64,000 bases of DNA from Neolewinella lacunae (GTDB taxonomy: Bacteria; Bacteroidota; Bacteroidia; Chitinophagales; Saprospiraceae). Under the pieces are notes generated by a model. The model was not told the DNA's origin and made no database searches. It saw only the letters and a list, made by a program, of their open reading frames with translations. Below, piece by piece: positions 16,991-24,999 of this stretch. The translations under genes and the position numbers were made by a program. How positions within the stretch are numbered: the stretch's first letter is position 1; every line of letters starts with the position of its first letter. Location: positions 2,501 through 66,500 of the forward strand of contig NZ_JACSIT010000050.1 in the NCBI RefSeq assembly GCF_014349155.1. The letters run 5' to 3'.

Positions 16991-18805
16991 ATGCGCACCG
17001 GTAAAACCACTGCCCCTTCCGCAACTTCCCGTGCGGCGGCCCGTCCTCAGGCCAGCCAGGACCATACCGCACCGGCCAGTGCAGTCTTTCAGGACCGTCG
17101 CCCCGCCGTCGCCGCCCAACGCGCGCTGGGGGCTTTGGCCAATGCCCCCCTGCAACGCCAGGAAAGCCCGCCGGTACCGAACCGCACCGGCCTCCCCGAC
17201 CAACTCAAAAGCGGAGTGGAAAGCCTGGCGGGGGTCGCCCTCGATGATGTCCGGGTCCACCGCAACTCCAGCGCCCCCGCCCGGCTGCAGGCCCACGCCT
17301 ACGCGCAGGGGACAGACATCCACCTCGGCCCCGGCCAGGAGGAACACCTCCCGCACGAGGCCTGGCACGTCGTGCAGCAAAAGCAGGGGCGGGTGAAACC
17401 TACTACGCGCCTGAACGGCAACGTAGCCGTCAACGACAACCCGGGCCTGGAGCGCGAAGCCGACCTGCTGGGTGCCAAAGCTCTCCGCGCCCAGCCCGCC
17501 GAGCAGTCTTTGCCCGGCACGGCCTCCACCGCCCCCATTCAGGAAAAAGCCAGTGCCCAGGTGGCTCAACTGCACGACGTACCCGAGGGAGTGACTTCCC
17601 CCCTGGACGAACAGTTCCTGCGCATCTTCCTCCTCATCGAGCAGGCCCTGCGCCTGATGGAACCCGCCGAGTCGAACAGCGAAAAACGGGGCAAAGAGGG
17701 CAAAGACAGGGGAGAAAAATTGGCTACCGGCTTCCTTGATCTGGTAAGCGGAGACAAAAGCACCAGTGAGGTGATTAGTGATCAGTTCAGCCTCAGCGAA
17801 AAATTGAAACTGGGTTGGGAAGGGGCAAAATTATTGGTATCAGGAGCAACCGAAAGCGGGCCCTTGTCCACCTCGACCCGTTCGGAGCGGGAGACGCCTC
17901 CCCCATCGTCCTCCTTTTTCTCCTTTGGGTCAGGAGAAACGAGCAGCCGGGACAAAGGAAAGGAGGAAAAGCGTCCCGAAGAGCGTTCTTCCCTTCTCCC
18001 GTCCTTTCTCACCCGTTCGGGTGGGGATAAAGGCCCGGAAAAGGAAAAAGAAAAGCAGGAGGAATCACCGGGGTTCTTCTCCAGCCTGTTCAGCAGTTCA
18101 CCGAACATCACCAATTCCGGTCCCCGTATGGGCGGCGTCAGCGAAGGCCTGGGCACGGGGGGCAAGTTGTTGCTCAGTAGTGCCTTGCGCAAAGAACAGG
18201 TGAAGACGGAAGGTAGCGAATTACTGCGCAGGGGGGTAAAGGAAGGCACTTCATTTTTCTCCGGCGCTACCGAAGGAGTGGGCAAACTCATCGGCTCCGG
18301 AGAAGACTTCTTCGATGCCAGGAAGATCGTCCGGGCTGCAAGCGAGCACGAAAACCAGGCCAATGAACTTCTCCGCCAAGCACAGTCTTCTATTGAAGAA
18401 CAAAAAAGCAGCTATCCAGAACTGCCTGAGCTATACGCCAAACGGATTAGTGAGGCCCAAACCCTCCTCCGCTTACTCCCGGACGGGATTGAAAAATACA
18501 GCAGTTCCAGTACCCGCGAAAGGGCCAGCACCTGGGCCCTCAAAACCCGAAAAACCCTCCAGGAGCGCAACCCCGGCGACCCCAGCCTCTACGGGCAGTT
18601 CAAGGGCTTTGGCAACTTCGTGAAGAACGAGGGTGGGGAGTTGTTGGAATCCGTGAAAAAAGGGGGAAGTTCCCTGTTCTCCTCCGCCAAACAGGGCTTC
18701 GGTGAATGGAAGGAGAAGGCCACCCAAAAACTGGCCGATACCAAATCCAGCGTCTTGGGTGGGATATCAGAGCGGGTAGAAGATTCTATTCTTGAGGACA
18801 AGTAA
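16991..18805 (+). CDS. Orphan DUF4157 (eCIS core domain) protein
   Basis: A 604-residue protein with the DUF4157 domain at about residues 65-150: [19 protein letters not shown], then [16 protein letters not shown] with a metallopeptidase-like HEAWH (His122, Glu123, His126), then [14 protein letters not shown]. This domain is common in cargo and toxins of extracellular contractile injection systems. Residues about 200-604 are rich in Ser, Gly, Lys and Glu, partly disordered or helical ([20 protein letters not shown]), and match nothing I know. There is no signal peptide and no sheath, tube or baseplate gene in the window. A toxin or effector role is inference. It is flanked by inverted repeat copies at 16818 and 18875. 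Confidence 0.85.
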   Translation: MRTGKTTAPSATSRAAARPQASQDHTAPASAVFQDRRPAVAAQRALGALANAPLQRQESPPVPNRTGLPDQLKSGVESLAGVALDDVRVHRNSSAPARLQAHAYAQGTDIHLGPGQEEHLPHEAWHVVQQKQGRVKPTTRLNGNVAVNDNPGLEREADLLGAKALRAQPAEQSLPGTASTAPIQEKASAQVAQLHDVPEGVTSPLDEQFLRIFLLIEQALRLMEPAESNSEKRGKEGKDRGEKLATGFLDLVSGDKSTSEVISDQFSLSEKLKLGWEGAKLLVSGATESGPLSTSTRSERETPPPSSSFFSFGSGETSSRDKGKEEKRPEERSSLLPSFLTRSGGDKGPEKEKEKQEESPGFFSSLFSSSPNITNSGPRMGGVSEGLGTGGKLLLSSALRKEQVKTEGSELLRRGVKEGTSFFSGATEGVGKLIGSGEDFFDARKIVRAASEHENQANELLRQAQSSIEEQKSSYPELPELYAKRISEAQTLLRLLPDGIEKYSSSSTRERASTWALKTRKTLQERNPGDPSLYGQFKGFGNFVKNEGGELLESVKKGGSSLFSSAKQGFGEWKEKATQKLADTKSSVLGGISERVEDSILEDK

Positions 18806-18874
18806 AATTGGGTTGGTTTTTTTCTGACGGGGGAAAGACAACCATCTGCCTTCCTTTGCTCTTTTACCTTGCCT

Positions 18875-18892
18875 GGCACCTGCGCCAGCGCC
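18875..18892 (-). repeat. Dispersed repeat core, reverse, diverged
   Basis: GGCACCTGCGCCAGCGCC is the reversed core with the central part altered. The sequence just upstream (CTTCCTTTGCTC) matches the reversed extension of the family. It follows the DUF4157 gene. Confidence 0.75.
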
Positions 18893-18900
18893 ACTGAACG

Positions 18901-18968
18901 GTCTTGTAGTCCGGTAGTTCTTTAGTGCCCGATACGGATAACGCTACAGAACCCACAATCTACAAGAC
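18901..18968. other. GTCTTGTAG / CTACAAGAC inverted repeat upstream of ubiD
   Basis: GTCTTGTAG (18901-18909) is perfectly complementary to CTACAAGAC (18960-18968). The stretch to 18990 contains several ACTAC words. It resembles the hairpin at 11984-12037 in word content. Confidence 0.35.
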
Positions 18969-18993
18969 TACCGATTTACCAGACTACAGACTT

Positions 18994-20811
18994 ATGTACG
19001 CCTCCCTCCGTCAGGCCGCCGAAGACCTCGAAAAAAACGGCCAACTCCTGCGCATCAGTGAAGAAGTGGACCCCGATCTGGAGATGGCCGAAATCCACCG
19101 CCGCATCTTTGCCGCCGGTGGTCCCGCCATCCTTTTTGAGCGCGTCAAAGGGAGTCCGTTCCAGGCCATTTCCAACCTCTACGGAACGAAGGAGCGGACG
19201 GATTTTCTGTTCCGCAAGACGCTGCCCCGCGTCAAAAAGGTGGTAGAGCTCAAGGCCGACCCCGCCAATTTTGCCCGCAACCCCCTGCGCTACCTCGGGG
19301 CGCCGTTTACGGCCCTGAGCGCCCTACCCCGCCGCCACTTCCGGCCCGCCATCAAGTACGCCCGCACGACGATCGATCAGTTGCCCCTCGTTAAATCGTG
19401 GCCCATGGACGGCGGTGCCTTCGTCACCCTGCCCCAGGTGATGACCCTGCCGCCGGGCAGCCGCAAGCCGATGGAATCCAACATCGGCATGTACCGCATC
19501 CAGCTGACGGGCAACGATTACGTGACCAACCAGGAAATCGGGCTGCACTACCAGTTGCACCGCGGCATCGGCGTGCACCATACGGCGTATTTGCAGTCTG
19601 ATGAGCCCTTTCGTTGCAGCATTTTCGTTGGCGGGCCGCCCAGCCACGCCTTTTGTGCCATCATGCCGCTGCCCGAGGGGCTGAGTGAAATGACTTTTGC
19701 CGGGATGCTGGCGGGGCGCCGCTTCGGTTACACCTGGGATGGCGACTGGCTGCTGTCGGCCGATGCCGACTTCGTCATCACCGGCACCATCCGCAAGGGG
19801 GAGAAAAAGCCCGAGGGCCCCTTCGGCGACCACCTGGGCTACTACAGCCTGCAACACGATTTTCCGGTGATGGACGTCGAGGCCGTCTGGCACCGCAAAG
19901 ACCCGCTGTGGCACTTCACCGTAGTGGGGCGGCCGCCGGCGGAAGACAGCCAGTTTGGCTACCTGATCCACAAAATCGTCAAAGACCTTACACCCGGCGA
20001 ATTCCCGGGCATCCGGCAGATCAATGCCGTTGATGAGGCGGGCGTGCATCCCCTGCTGTTGGCCGTTGGCTCGGAGCGCTACATGCCCTTCCGCGAACGT
20101 GTGCCGGAGGAGATCATTACCCAGGCCAACCGCATTCTGGGCAGCGGGCAGACAAGCCTGGCCAAATACTGCATCATTGCGGCCGACGAAGACGACCCCA
20201 AACTGGACGCCGACGATCAACCCGCCTTCTTTCACCACGTGCTGGAGCGCTTCGACCCCCGGCGCGACCTGCATTTCCAGACCCGGACGACCATCGACAC
20301 CCTGGACTACAGCGGCTCGGGCTGGAATGCGGGCAGCAAGCTCATCCTCGCCTGCCGTGGCGACCGCCGGCGCTCCCTGGCTACGGAAGTACCCGCCGCC
20401 CTGCAACTTCCGGAGGGTTACAGCGCGCCGCAGCTGGTGGCACCGGGCATTCTGGCCGTTGCGGGCCCGCCCTTTTCCGCCACGGGCTACGCCGATCTGG
20501 AGCCTTTTCTGGGCGCGAACGCAGGTGCTTTGGACATCACAACGAGCGATGGAGGCCCACAGGTACCCCTCATTGTGGTCTGCGACGACAGTCACTTCCT
20601 GGCCGCGTCTTTCGCCAATTTCGTCTGGGCCACCTTCACACGCTCCAACCCGAGCCACGACCTGCACGGCATCGACGCCTTCACGGAGCACAAGCACTGG
20701 GGCTGCACGGGGCCCGTAGTGATCGATGCCCGCGTTAAGCCCTGGCACGCTCCCGGCCTGGTGCCCGACCCGGCGGTGAGCGAACGGGTGGAGCAAAGAT
20801 TAAAGGAGTAA
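18994..20811 (+). CDS. UbiD-family decarboxylase
   Basis: A 605-residue member of the UbiD family, which uses prenylated FMN to decarboxylate aromatic or unsaturated acids. It has the UbiD layout: N-terminal QAAEDLEKNGQLLRISEEVD, the cofactor/metal region SNIGMYRIQLTGNDYVTNQEIGLHYQLHRGIG, PEGPFGDHLGYYS, and EHKHWGCTGPVVIDA at the C-terminus. The length of about 600 suits the menaquinone/ubiquinone-type decarboxylases, so quinone synthesis is the best guess. I start at the ATG at 18994 because conserved sequence begins there; a GTG 23 codons earlier is possible. A repeat core encodes Gly-Ala-Asn-Ala-Gly-Ala near residues 507-512. Confidence 0.87.
   Translation: MYASLRQAAEDLEKNGQLLRISEEVDPDLEMAEIHRRIFAAGGPAILFERVKGSPFQAISNLYGTKERTDFLFRKTLPRVKKVVELKADPANFARNPLRYLGAPFTALSALPRRHFRPAIKYARTTIDQLPLVKSWPMDGGAFVTLPQVMTLPPGSRKPMESNIGMYRIQLTGNDYVTNQEIGLHYQLHRGIGVHHTAYLQSDEPFRCSIFVGGPPSHAFCAIMPLPEGLSEMTFAGMLAGRRFGYTWDGDWLLSADADFVITGTIRKGEKKPEGPFGDHLGYYSLQHDFPVMDVEAVWHRKDPLWHFTVVGRPPAEDSQFGYLIHKIVKDLTPGEFPGIRQINAVDEAGVHPLLLAVGSERYMPFRERVPEEIITQANRILGSGQTSLAKYCIIAADEDDPKLDADDQPAFFHHVLERFDPRRDLHFQTRTTIDTLDYSGSGWNAGSKLILACRGDRRRSLATEVPAALQLPEGYSAPQLVAPGILAVAGPPFSATGYADLEPFLGANAGALDITTSDGGPQVPLIVVCDDSHFLAASFANFVWATFTRSNPSHDLHGIDAFTEHKHWGCTGPVVIDARVKPWHAPGLVPDPAVSERVEQRLKE
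20511..20528 (+). repeat. Dispersed repeat core inside ubiD-family gene
   Basis: GGGCGCGAACGCAGGTGC in forward orientation, translated in frame as Gly-Ala-Asn-Ala-Gly-Ala. Confidence 0.65.
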
Positions 20812-20864
20812 GGGGGAAAGGAATAAAGGGGGAAAGGGGGAAAGGAATAAAGGGGGAAAGGGGC
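20811..20864. repeat. 24-bp purine tandem repeat, two units
   Basis: Two head-to-tail units built from GGGGG, AAAGGAATAAA, GGGGG and AAA directly after the decarboxylase stop codon. All bases except two T per array are purines on this strand. Confidence 0.75.
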
Positions 20865-21057
20865 TGCCGCACGGGATAGGCGATGCAAGGCATCTTAAAA
20901 CCTTCGATTAGTTTTTCATACATTCCAATGCTTTATTCATTTATTCAAGAATTCATTTATTCCCTCCTTAGCTTTGCCCCCGCACCAGTGCCAGGACCTT
21001 TCACTTTACCACCACCCCTTGCCTACCCTCATCATTCATCCGACGCAATTGCTTTCG

Positions 21058-22092
21058 ATGGAGGCCTTCGATGCCTACCTGACGGCGGGTTTTCGGCCGG
21101 CCGGGCAATCGGTGTATTTTGCCGACTACCTGCGCCCGGCCAACGACGGAATTTACGGGTGCATCCAGATTCGATTGCCCCTGGAGAAGTTCGCCTTCAA
21201 ACCTAAGCACCGACGCATGTTGCGGCAACACGGCGCGCGTTTCCGAACGGAAATTTCCCTGGCTACCCGTTTGCCCGATGCGGAGATGTACGCAGTCAAC
21301 GCCCGCTACGCCGCCGTCTACCCGGAAAAAACCCGGCTGGACCTGGAGTTTCACCTTTGCAACGAAGCCAACGGCCAACGCACCCTGCACACGCACTGCG
21401 CTAAGGTTTACGACGGGGAACAGCTGATCGCCTTCAGCTTCTTTGACGTCGGTCAAAAAGTGGTCTATACCAAGGCGGGCATTTACGACCCGGCTTACGC
21501 GGACTACAGCCTGGGCACTTACACCATCCTCCTGGAGATCGACTGGGCACTTTCCAACGGTTTCCACTTTTATCACCCGGGCTACTACGCCCCGGCCTAC
21601 CCCGTTTTTCACTATAAGCTGCGCTTTGGCCCGGCCGACTACCGGGATTGGAAAACGGGCCAATGGCATCCGTTGCCGAACAACGACCCTGACTTCCCGC
21701 CCGATCCTTACGCCCACAACCTCGCTGCGCTGGAGATCCTTCAGCAGGAAATGGAGCGGTGGGGCTTCAGCGCTACCTTGCTGGAATACCCTTCCTATAC
21801 CGCCCGCTTTCACTATCCCGGGACGGGTGGTGGCCTGCTTGATGCGCCCCTACTCCTGAAACTGCGCCAGGGGCCGGAGGGCGTGATTGTTTACGACAAC
21901 CAGCGCCAGTGTTACACTTTTCTCCTGACGGCATCTTCGGGGCTGCGCGATGTGAAGGTCCGCATCCAGGGTCCCGGCGGTCTGCCACGCTCGCTCTTCC
22001 CCCTGCGCGTGCTGGGTGTACTGCTGGAAGGAGAGACTCCACAGGAATTCCTCACCAATCTTCAGGGGGAAATGAGGACGCCGGACGTTTAG
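21058..22092 (+). CDS. Aminoacyl-tRNA-protein transferase (Ate1/Bpt-like)
   Basis: A 344-residue protein resembling bacterial leucyl/arginyl-tRNA-protein transferases, which add an amino acid to protein N-termini for N-degron proteolysis. Matches include IYGCIQIRLPLEKFAFKPKHRRMLRQHG and GIYDPAYADYSLGTYTILLEIDWA ... FYHPGYYAP. The cysteine-rich N-terminal CxxC segment usual in the family is not visible, so it is a divergent member. The start is taken as the ATG at 21058 (MEAFDAYLTAG); the frame is open 28 codons further upstream. Its stop overlaps that of a small convergent gene. Substrate and donor amino acid are unknown. Confidence 0.72.
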   Translation: MEAFDAYLTAGFRPAGQSVYFADYLRPANDGIYGCIQIRLPLEKFAFKPKHRRMLRQHGARFRTEISLATRLPDAEMYAVNARYAAVYPEKTRLDLEFHLCNEANGQRTLHTHCAKVYDGEQLIAFSFFDVGQKVVYTKAGIYDPAYADYSLGTYTILLEIDWALSNGFHFYHPGYYAPAYPVFHYKLRFGPADYRDWKTGQWHPLPNNDPDFPPDPYAHNLAALEILQQEMERWGFSATLLEYPSYTARFHYPGTGGGLLDAPLLLKLRQGPEGVIVYDNQRQCYTFLLTASSGLRDVKVRIQGPGGLPRSLFPLRVLGVLLEGETPQEFLTNLQGEMRTPDV

Positions 22093-22226
22093 GCGAAAAA
22101 CGAGTAAATGAGGATGAGGAGCAGCACCACACAAATGCCGGTGATGATGAAGAAGCGTTTGATTTGCCGGGCGTCTTCGGGGTTTACGGGCTTCTTGTTG
22201 CGTTGAATTTTGCTCTTTGTGGCCAT
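22089..22226 (-). CDS. Small single-pass membrane protein (45 aa)
   Basis: An ATG-started frame of 45 residues: a basic, hydrophilic N-terminus (MATKSKIQRNKKPVNPEDAR) followed by one hydrophobic helix (FFIITGICVVLLLILIYSFF). The positive-inside pattern predicts a cytoplasmic N-terminus. Its stop overlaps the stop of the convergent transferase gene by three bases, and it is divergent from fabI. I do not recognise it. The compact, unbroken topology makes it a credible gene. Confidence 0.7.
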   Translation of the reverse strand: MATKSKIQRNKKPVNPEDARQIKRFFIITGICVVLLLILIYSFFA

Positions 22227-22350
22227 GATCGGGTTTGCTTTTTTGTGGTGGTCAAGATAGCCGTTGGGGAGAAAATGCGCAAACCCCGAGAGGAAAGAGA
22301 AGCATTTACTGCTGGCAGCACTACCTTCGCGCGGTAAAAACTACCCGCAC

Positions 22351-23154
22351 ATGACCCCTCAATTACTCGCCGGCAAGCGTGGCGTTATCTTTGGAGCCCT
22401 CGATGAACAGTCCATTGCCTGGTCCATCGCCGAAGTTTGTGCCGCCATGGGTGCCAAATTCACACTCACCAACGCTCCGGTGGCCCTGCGTTTTGGGCAG
22501 CTCAACACCCTGGCTGAACGCCTGGGTGCCACCATCATCCCCGCCGATGCTACGAGCATCGGGGACATGGAAAAGCTCTTTCAGCAGTCCGAAGAAATCC
22601 TGGGGGGTAAAATCGACTTCGTGCTCCACGCCATCGGGATGAGCCTGAACGTGCGCAAGAAGAACGAGTACACCAACCTCAACCACGACTGGATGCTGAA
22701 GACTTTCGACATCAGCGCCGTCAGCTTCCACAAAATGTGCCAAGTCTTGTACAAGGGCGACCACATGGCCGAGTGGGGCTCCATCCTGGGGCTGACCTAC
22801 ATCGCCGCCCAACGGACTTTCCCCGACTACAGTGAAATGGCCGAAAGCAAAGCCCTGCTGGAAAGCTTCGCCCGCAGCTTTGGCTACCACTTTGCCGAAA
22901 AGAACAAGGTGCGCGTCAATACCATCAGCCAATCGCCCACCATGACTACGGCTGGCCAGGGCGTCAAAGGCTTCGATAAATTCTTTGGCTACGCCGACAC
23001 CATGTCTCCCCTCGGCAATGCCCCCGCCCTCGACTGCGCCAACTACTGCGCTACCCTCTTCAGCGACCTGACGCGCTACGTCACCATGCAAAACCTCTTC
23101 CACGACGGCGGCTTTTCCAGCATGGGCATGAACCCTAAACTCATCCAGGAGTAA
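22351..23154 (+). CDS. fabI: Enoyl-[acyl-carrier-protein] reductase (NADH)
   Basis: Catalyses the last reduction in each round of type II fatty-acid elongation, using NADH. The 267-residue product has a Rossmann start (LAGKRGVIFGALDEQSIAWSIA), LHAIGMSLN, and the catalytic pair in LTYIAAQRTFPDYSEMAESK, with Tyr and Lys separated by six residues as in FabI. The ATG at 22351 fits the family N-terminus; the frame extends upstream without conserved sequence. A repeat core starts one base after the stop codon. Confidence 0.95.
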   Translation: MTPQLLAGKRGVIFGALDEQSIAWSIAEVCAAMGAKFTLTNAPVALRFGQLNTLAERLGATIIPADATSIGDMEKLFQQSEEILGGKIDFVLHAIGMSLNVRKKNEYTNLNHDWMLKTFDISAVSFHKMCQVLYKGDHMAEWGSILGLTYIAAQRTFPDYSEMAESKALLESFARSFGYHFAEKNKVRVNTISQSPTMTTAGQGVKGFDKFFGYADTMSPLGNAPALDCANYCATLFSDLTRYVTMQNLFHDGGFSSMGMNPKLIQE

Positions 23155-23155
23155 A

Positions 23156-23173
23156 GGGCGCGGCCGCAGGTGC
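23156..23173 (+). repeat. Dispersed repeat core, forward, next to fabI stop
   Basis: GGGCGCGGCCGCAGGTGC begins at 23156, one base after the fabI TAA. It would lie in the fabI 3' untranslated region. Confidence 0.85.
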
Positions 23174-23423
23174 AAGGAAAAGGACGAAGAGCGCAGCGAG
23201 GCTTACGTGGGCTAACCTAATGTTGCAGCGCAGGAAATTCCTGGATAGACGACAAGCGATTCTTGATGGTTGATTGCGCTGCCGCGAGGGATCTGTCGGC
23301 GCACTAGCACCAAACAGCGACCAGAGACTCTTGTAAGGCAATGCGGTGAAGAGAATAGGTAAAAGGCGAAAGCCTCCCAGCAAAAATTACTATTTTCACG
23401 CATCAGCAATCCCCTGCTCCCCC

Positions 23424-23780
23424 ATGACTTTAGAAGACCTTCGCGCCTACTGTTTGGCCAAGCCCGCCACTACGGAAGGGCTCCCCTTCGGACCTGACAC
23501 CCTGGTATTTAAAGTGGCCGGTAAGATGTTCGCCCTCACGGGGATGGATGAGGCCGACCTGCGCGTCAACCTCAAATGCGACCCTGAATACGCCATCACC
23601 CTTCGCGAACGCCACGAGGAGATCAAGCCCGGATACCACATGAATAAGCAGCACTGGAATACCGTTTACATCGAAGACGGAGACCTGAGCACCGAGTTGG
23701 TCCGGGAACTGATTGACCACAGCTACGAGCTCATCGTCGCTTCGCTGTCCAAAAAAGTGCGGGCGGAGTTTGGACTTTAA
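23424..23780 (+). CDS. MmcQ/YjbR family protein
   Basis: A 118-residue protein of the MmcQ/YjbR (DUF419) family, which has a CyaY-like fold and is often annotated as DNA-binding. Typical pieces are EDLRAYCLAKPATTEGLPFG, TLVFKVAGKMFAL, LKCDPEYAITLRE and HMNKQHWNTVYI. The ATG at 23424 matches the family start. Its stop overlaps that of the convergent asparaginase gene. No clear biochemical role is known for the family. Confidence 0.9.
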   Translation: MTLEDLRAYCLAKPATTEGLPFGPDTLVFKVAGKMFALTGMDEADLRVNLKCDPEYAITLRERHEEIKPGYHMNKQHWNTVYIEDGDLSTELVRELIDHSYELIVASLSKKVRAEFGL

Positions 23781-24835
23781 TCCTCATAAAATTTGATGAC
23801 GCGTGCTTCGCCGGCCTTCAGGTAGGCGCGGTACATGCCGGGGGTGTTGAAGGGCATCGTGATGTTTCCCTTCGCATCCAGGGCGATGAGGCCACCGGTG
23901 CCACCGGCTTTTTCCAGGGTCTGGTGAATGACGGCGTTGGCAGCCTCCTCCAGGGAAGCACCGCCGTAGGCCATGCGGGCGTGGACGTCGTAAGCAACGG
24001 CGTAGCGGATAAAGTATTCTCCCCAACCCGTGCAGGAAACCCCGCAGGTAGCGTTATCGGCGTAAGTCCCTGCCCCGATAATGGGGCTATCCCCCAGGCG
24101 GTTGTAGCGCTTGTTGGTCATTCCTCCGGTGCTGGTGCCTGCGGCGAGGTTGCCGGATTTATCGAGCGCTACGCAGCCAACGGTGCCGTACTTGTGGTCG
24201 ATCTCCTCAATGATCCGGTTGCCCTGGATCTTTTCCTGTTCCACCTTCTCGCCTTCGAGGGCGCGTTGGAGGCTGTTCCAGCGGTCTTCGGTATGAAAGT
24301 AAGCAGGGTCGACAATTTCCAGGCCTTGCTCGGTAGCGAAGTCGGTGGCTCCCTTGCCCGTCAGCAAAACGTGTTCACTTTTTTCCAGTACGGCGCGGGC
24401 GGCGGAGATGGGGTGTTTTACGGTGGTGAGGCCGCCGACGGCTCCGGCATTTTGGTCGTGGCCGGTCATGAAGCTGGCGTCCATTTCATTGATGCCTGCG
24501 TTGGTAAATACGGCACCCTTTCCTGCGTTGAAGTAAGGGCTGTCTTCCAGCACCCAGATGGTTTGCTCTACGGCGTCGGCGGCAGTTCCCCCGGCTTTCA
24601 GGACAGCCTCGCCCGCGTCCAGGGCCGCCTCCATGGCCGTGCGGATGGCAGCGGCGCGTTCTTCGGTCATGTCGGCTTCCAGAATAGTGCCCGCGCCGCC
24701 GTGGATGACCATAGCGTAAGCGGGTGGCGCAGCAGATGCGGGGGTAGTGGCAGTGGGGTCAGACATGGTTACGGCGGGTTGATCCCCGCAGGCCAGAAGG
24801 ACAAAAAGAAGGAGGAGCAGGCACAACTTTTGCAT
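23777..24835 (-). CDS. Isoaspartyl peptidase / L-asparaginase (Ntn hydrolase), lipoprotein
   Basis: A 352-residue Ntn-hydrolase that self-cleaves to expose a threonine nucleophile. A lipoprotein signal (MQKLCLLLLLFVLLAC, Cys16) precedes MVIHGGAGTI, the family opening. The autoproteolysis site is DHKYGTVGCVALD with Thr218 as nucleophile, followed by GTSTGGMTNKRYNRLGDSPIIGAGTYA. It should hydrolyse beta-aspartyl peptides or asparagine, here on the periplasmic side. The length fits the family plus a signal. Confidence 0.94.
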   Translation of the reverse strand: MQKLCLLLLLFVLLACGDQPAVTMSDPTATTPASAAPPAYAMVIHGGAGTILEADMTEERAAAIRTAMEAALDAGEAVLKAGGTAADAVEQTIWVLEDSPYFNAGKGAVFTNAGINEMDASFMTGHDQNAGAVGGLTTVKHPISAARAVLEKSEHVLLTGKGATDFATEQGLEIVDPAYFHTEDRWNSLQRALEGEKVEQEKIQGNRIIEEIDHKYGTVGCVALDKSGNLAAGTSTGGMTNKRYNRLGDSPIIGAGTYADNATCGVSCTGWGEYFIRYAVAYDVHARMAYGGASLEEAANAVIHQTLEKAGGTGGLIALDAKGNITMPFNTPGMYRAYLKAGEARVIKFYED

Positions 24836-24947
24836 AGCGCGACGGGGGTTTTGTTGGACAATATTACTCTATCTCCGAAGAACGGTGGGGAATCGGCGCG
24901 TTTTATCCCCAAAGACGTGGGCTGGCAGCCATAGTAAAACGCAAAAA

Positions 24948-24975
24948 GCCCGCCCTCCGGCTAAGGAAGGCGGGC
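24948..24975 (-). terminator. Rho-independent terminator of the flotillin gene
   Basis: GCCCGCC and GGCGGGC form a stem with a 14-nt loop. On the minus strand the stem is followed by TTTTT. It lies 25 bp beyond the flotillin stop. Confidence 0.8.
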
Positions 24976-24999
24976 GTAGGATAAAAACTACGAATCAAA

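Noticed and set aside
16991-18805. Complete contractile injection system
   Set aside because: Only the DUF4157 protein is present; no sheath, tube, baseplate or AAA gene is within the window.
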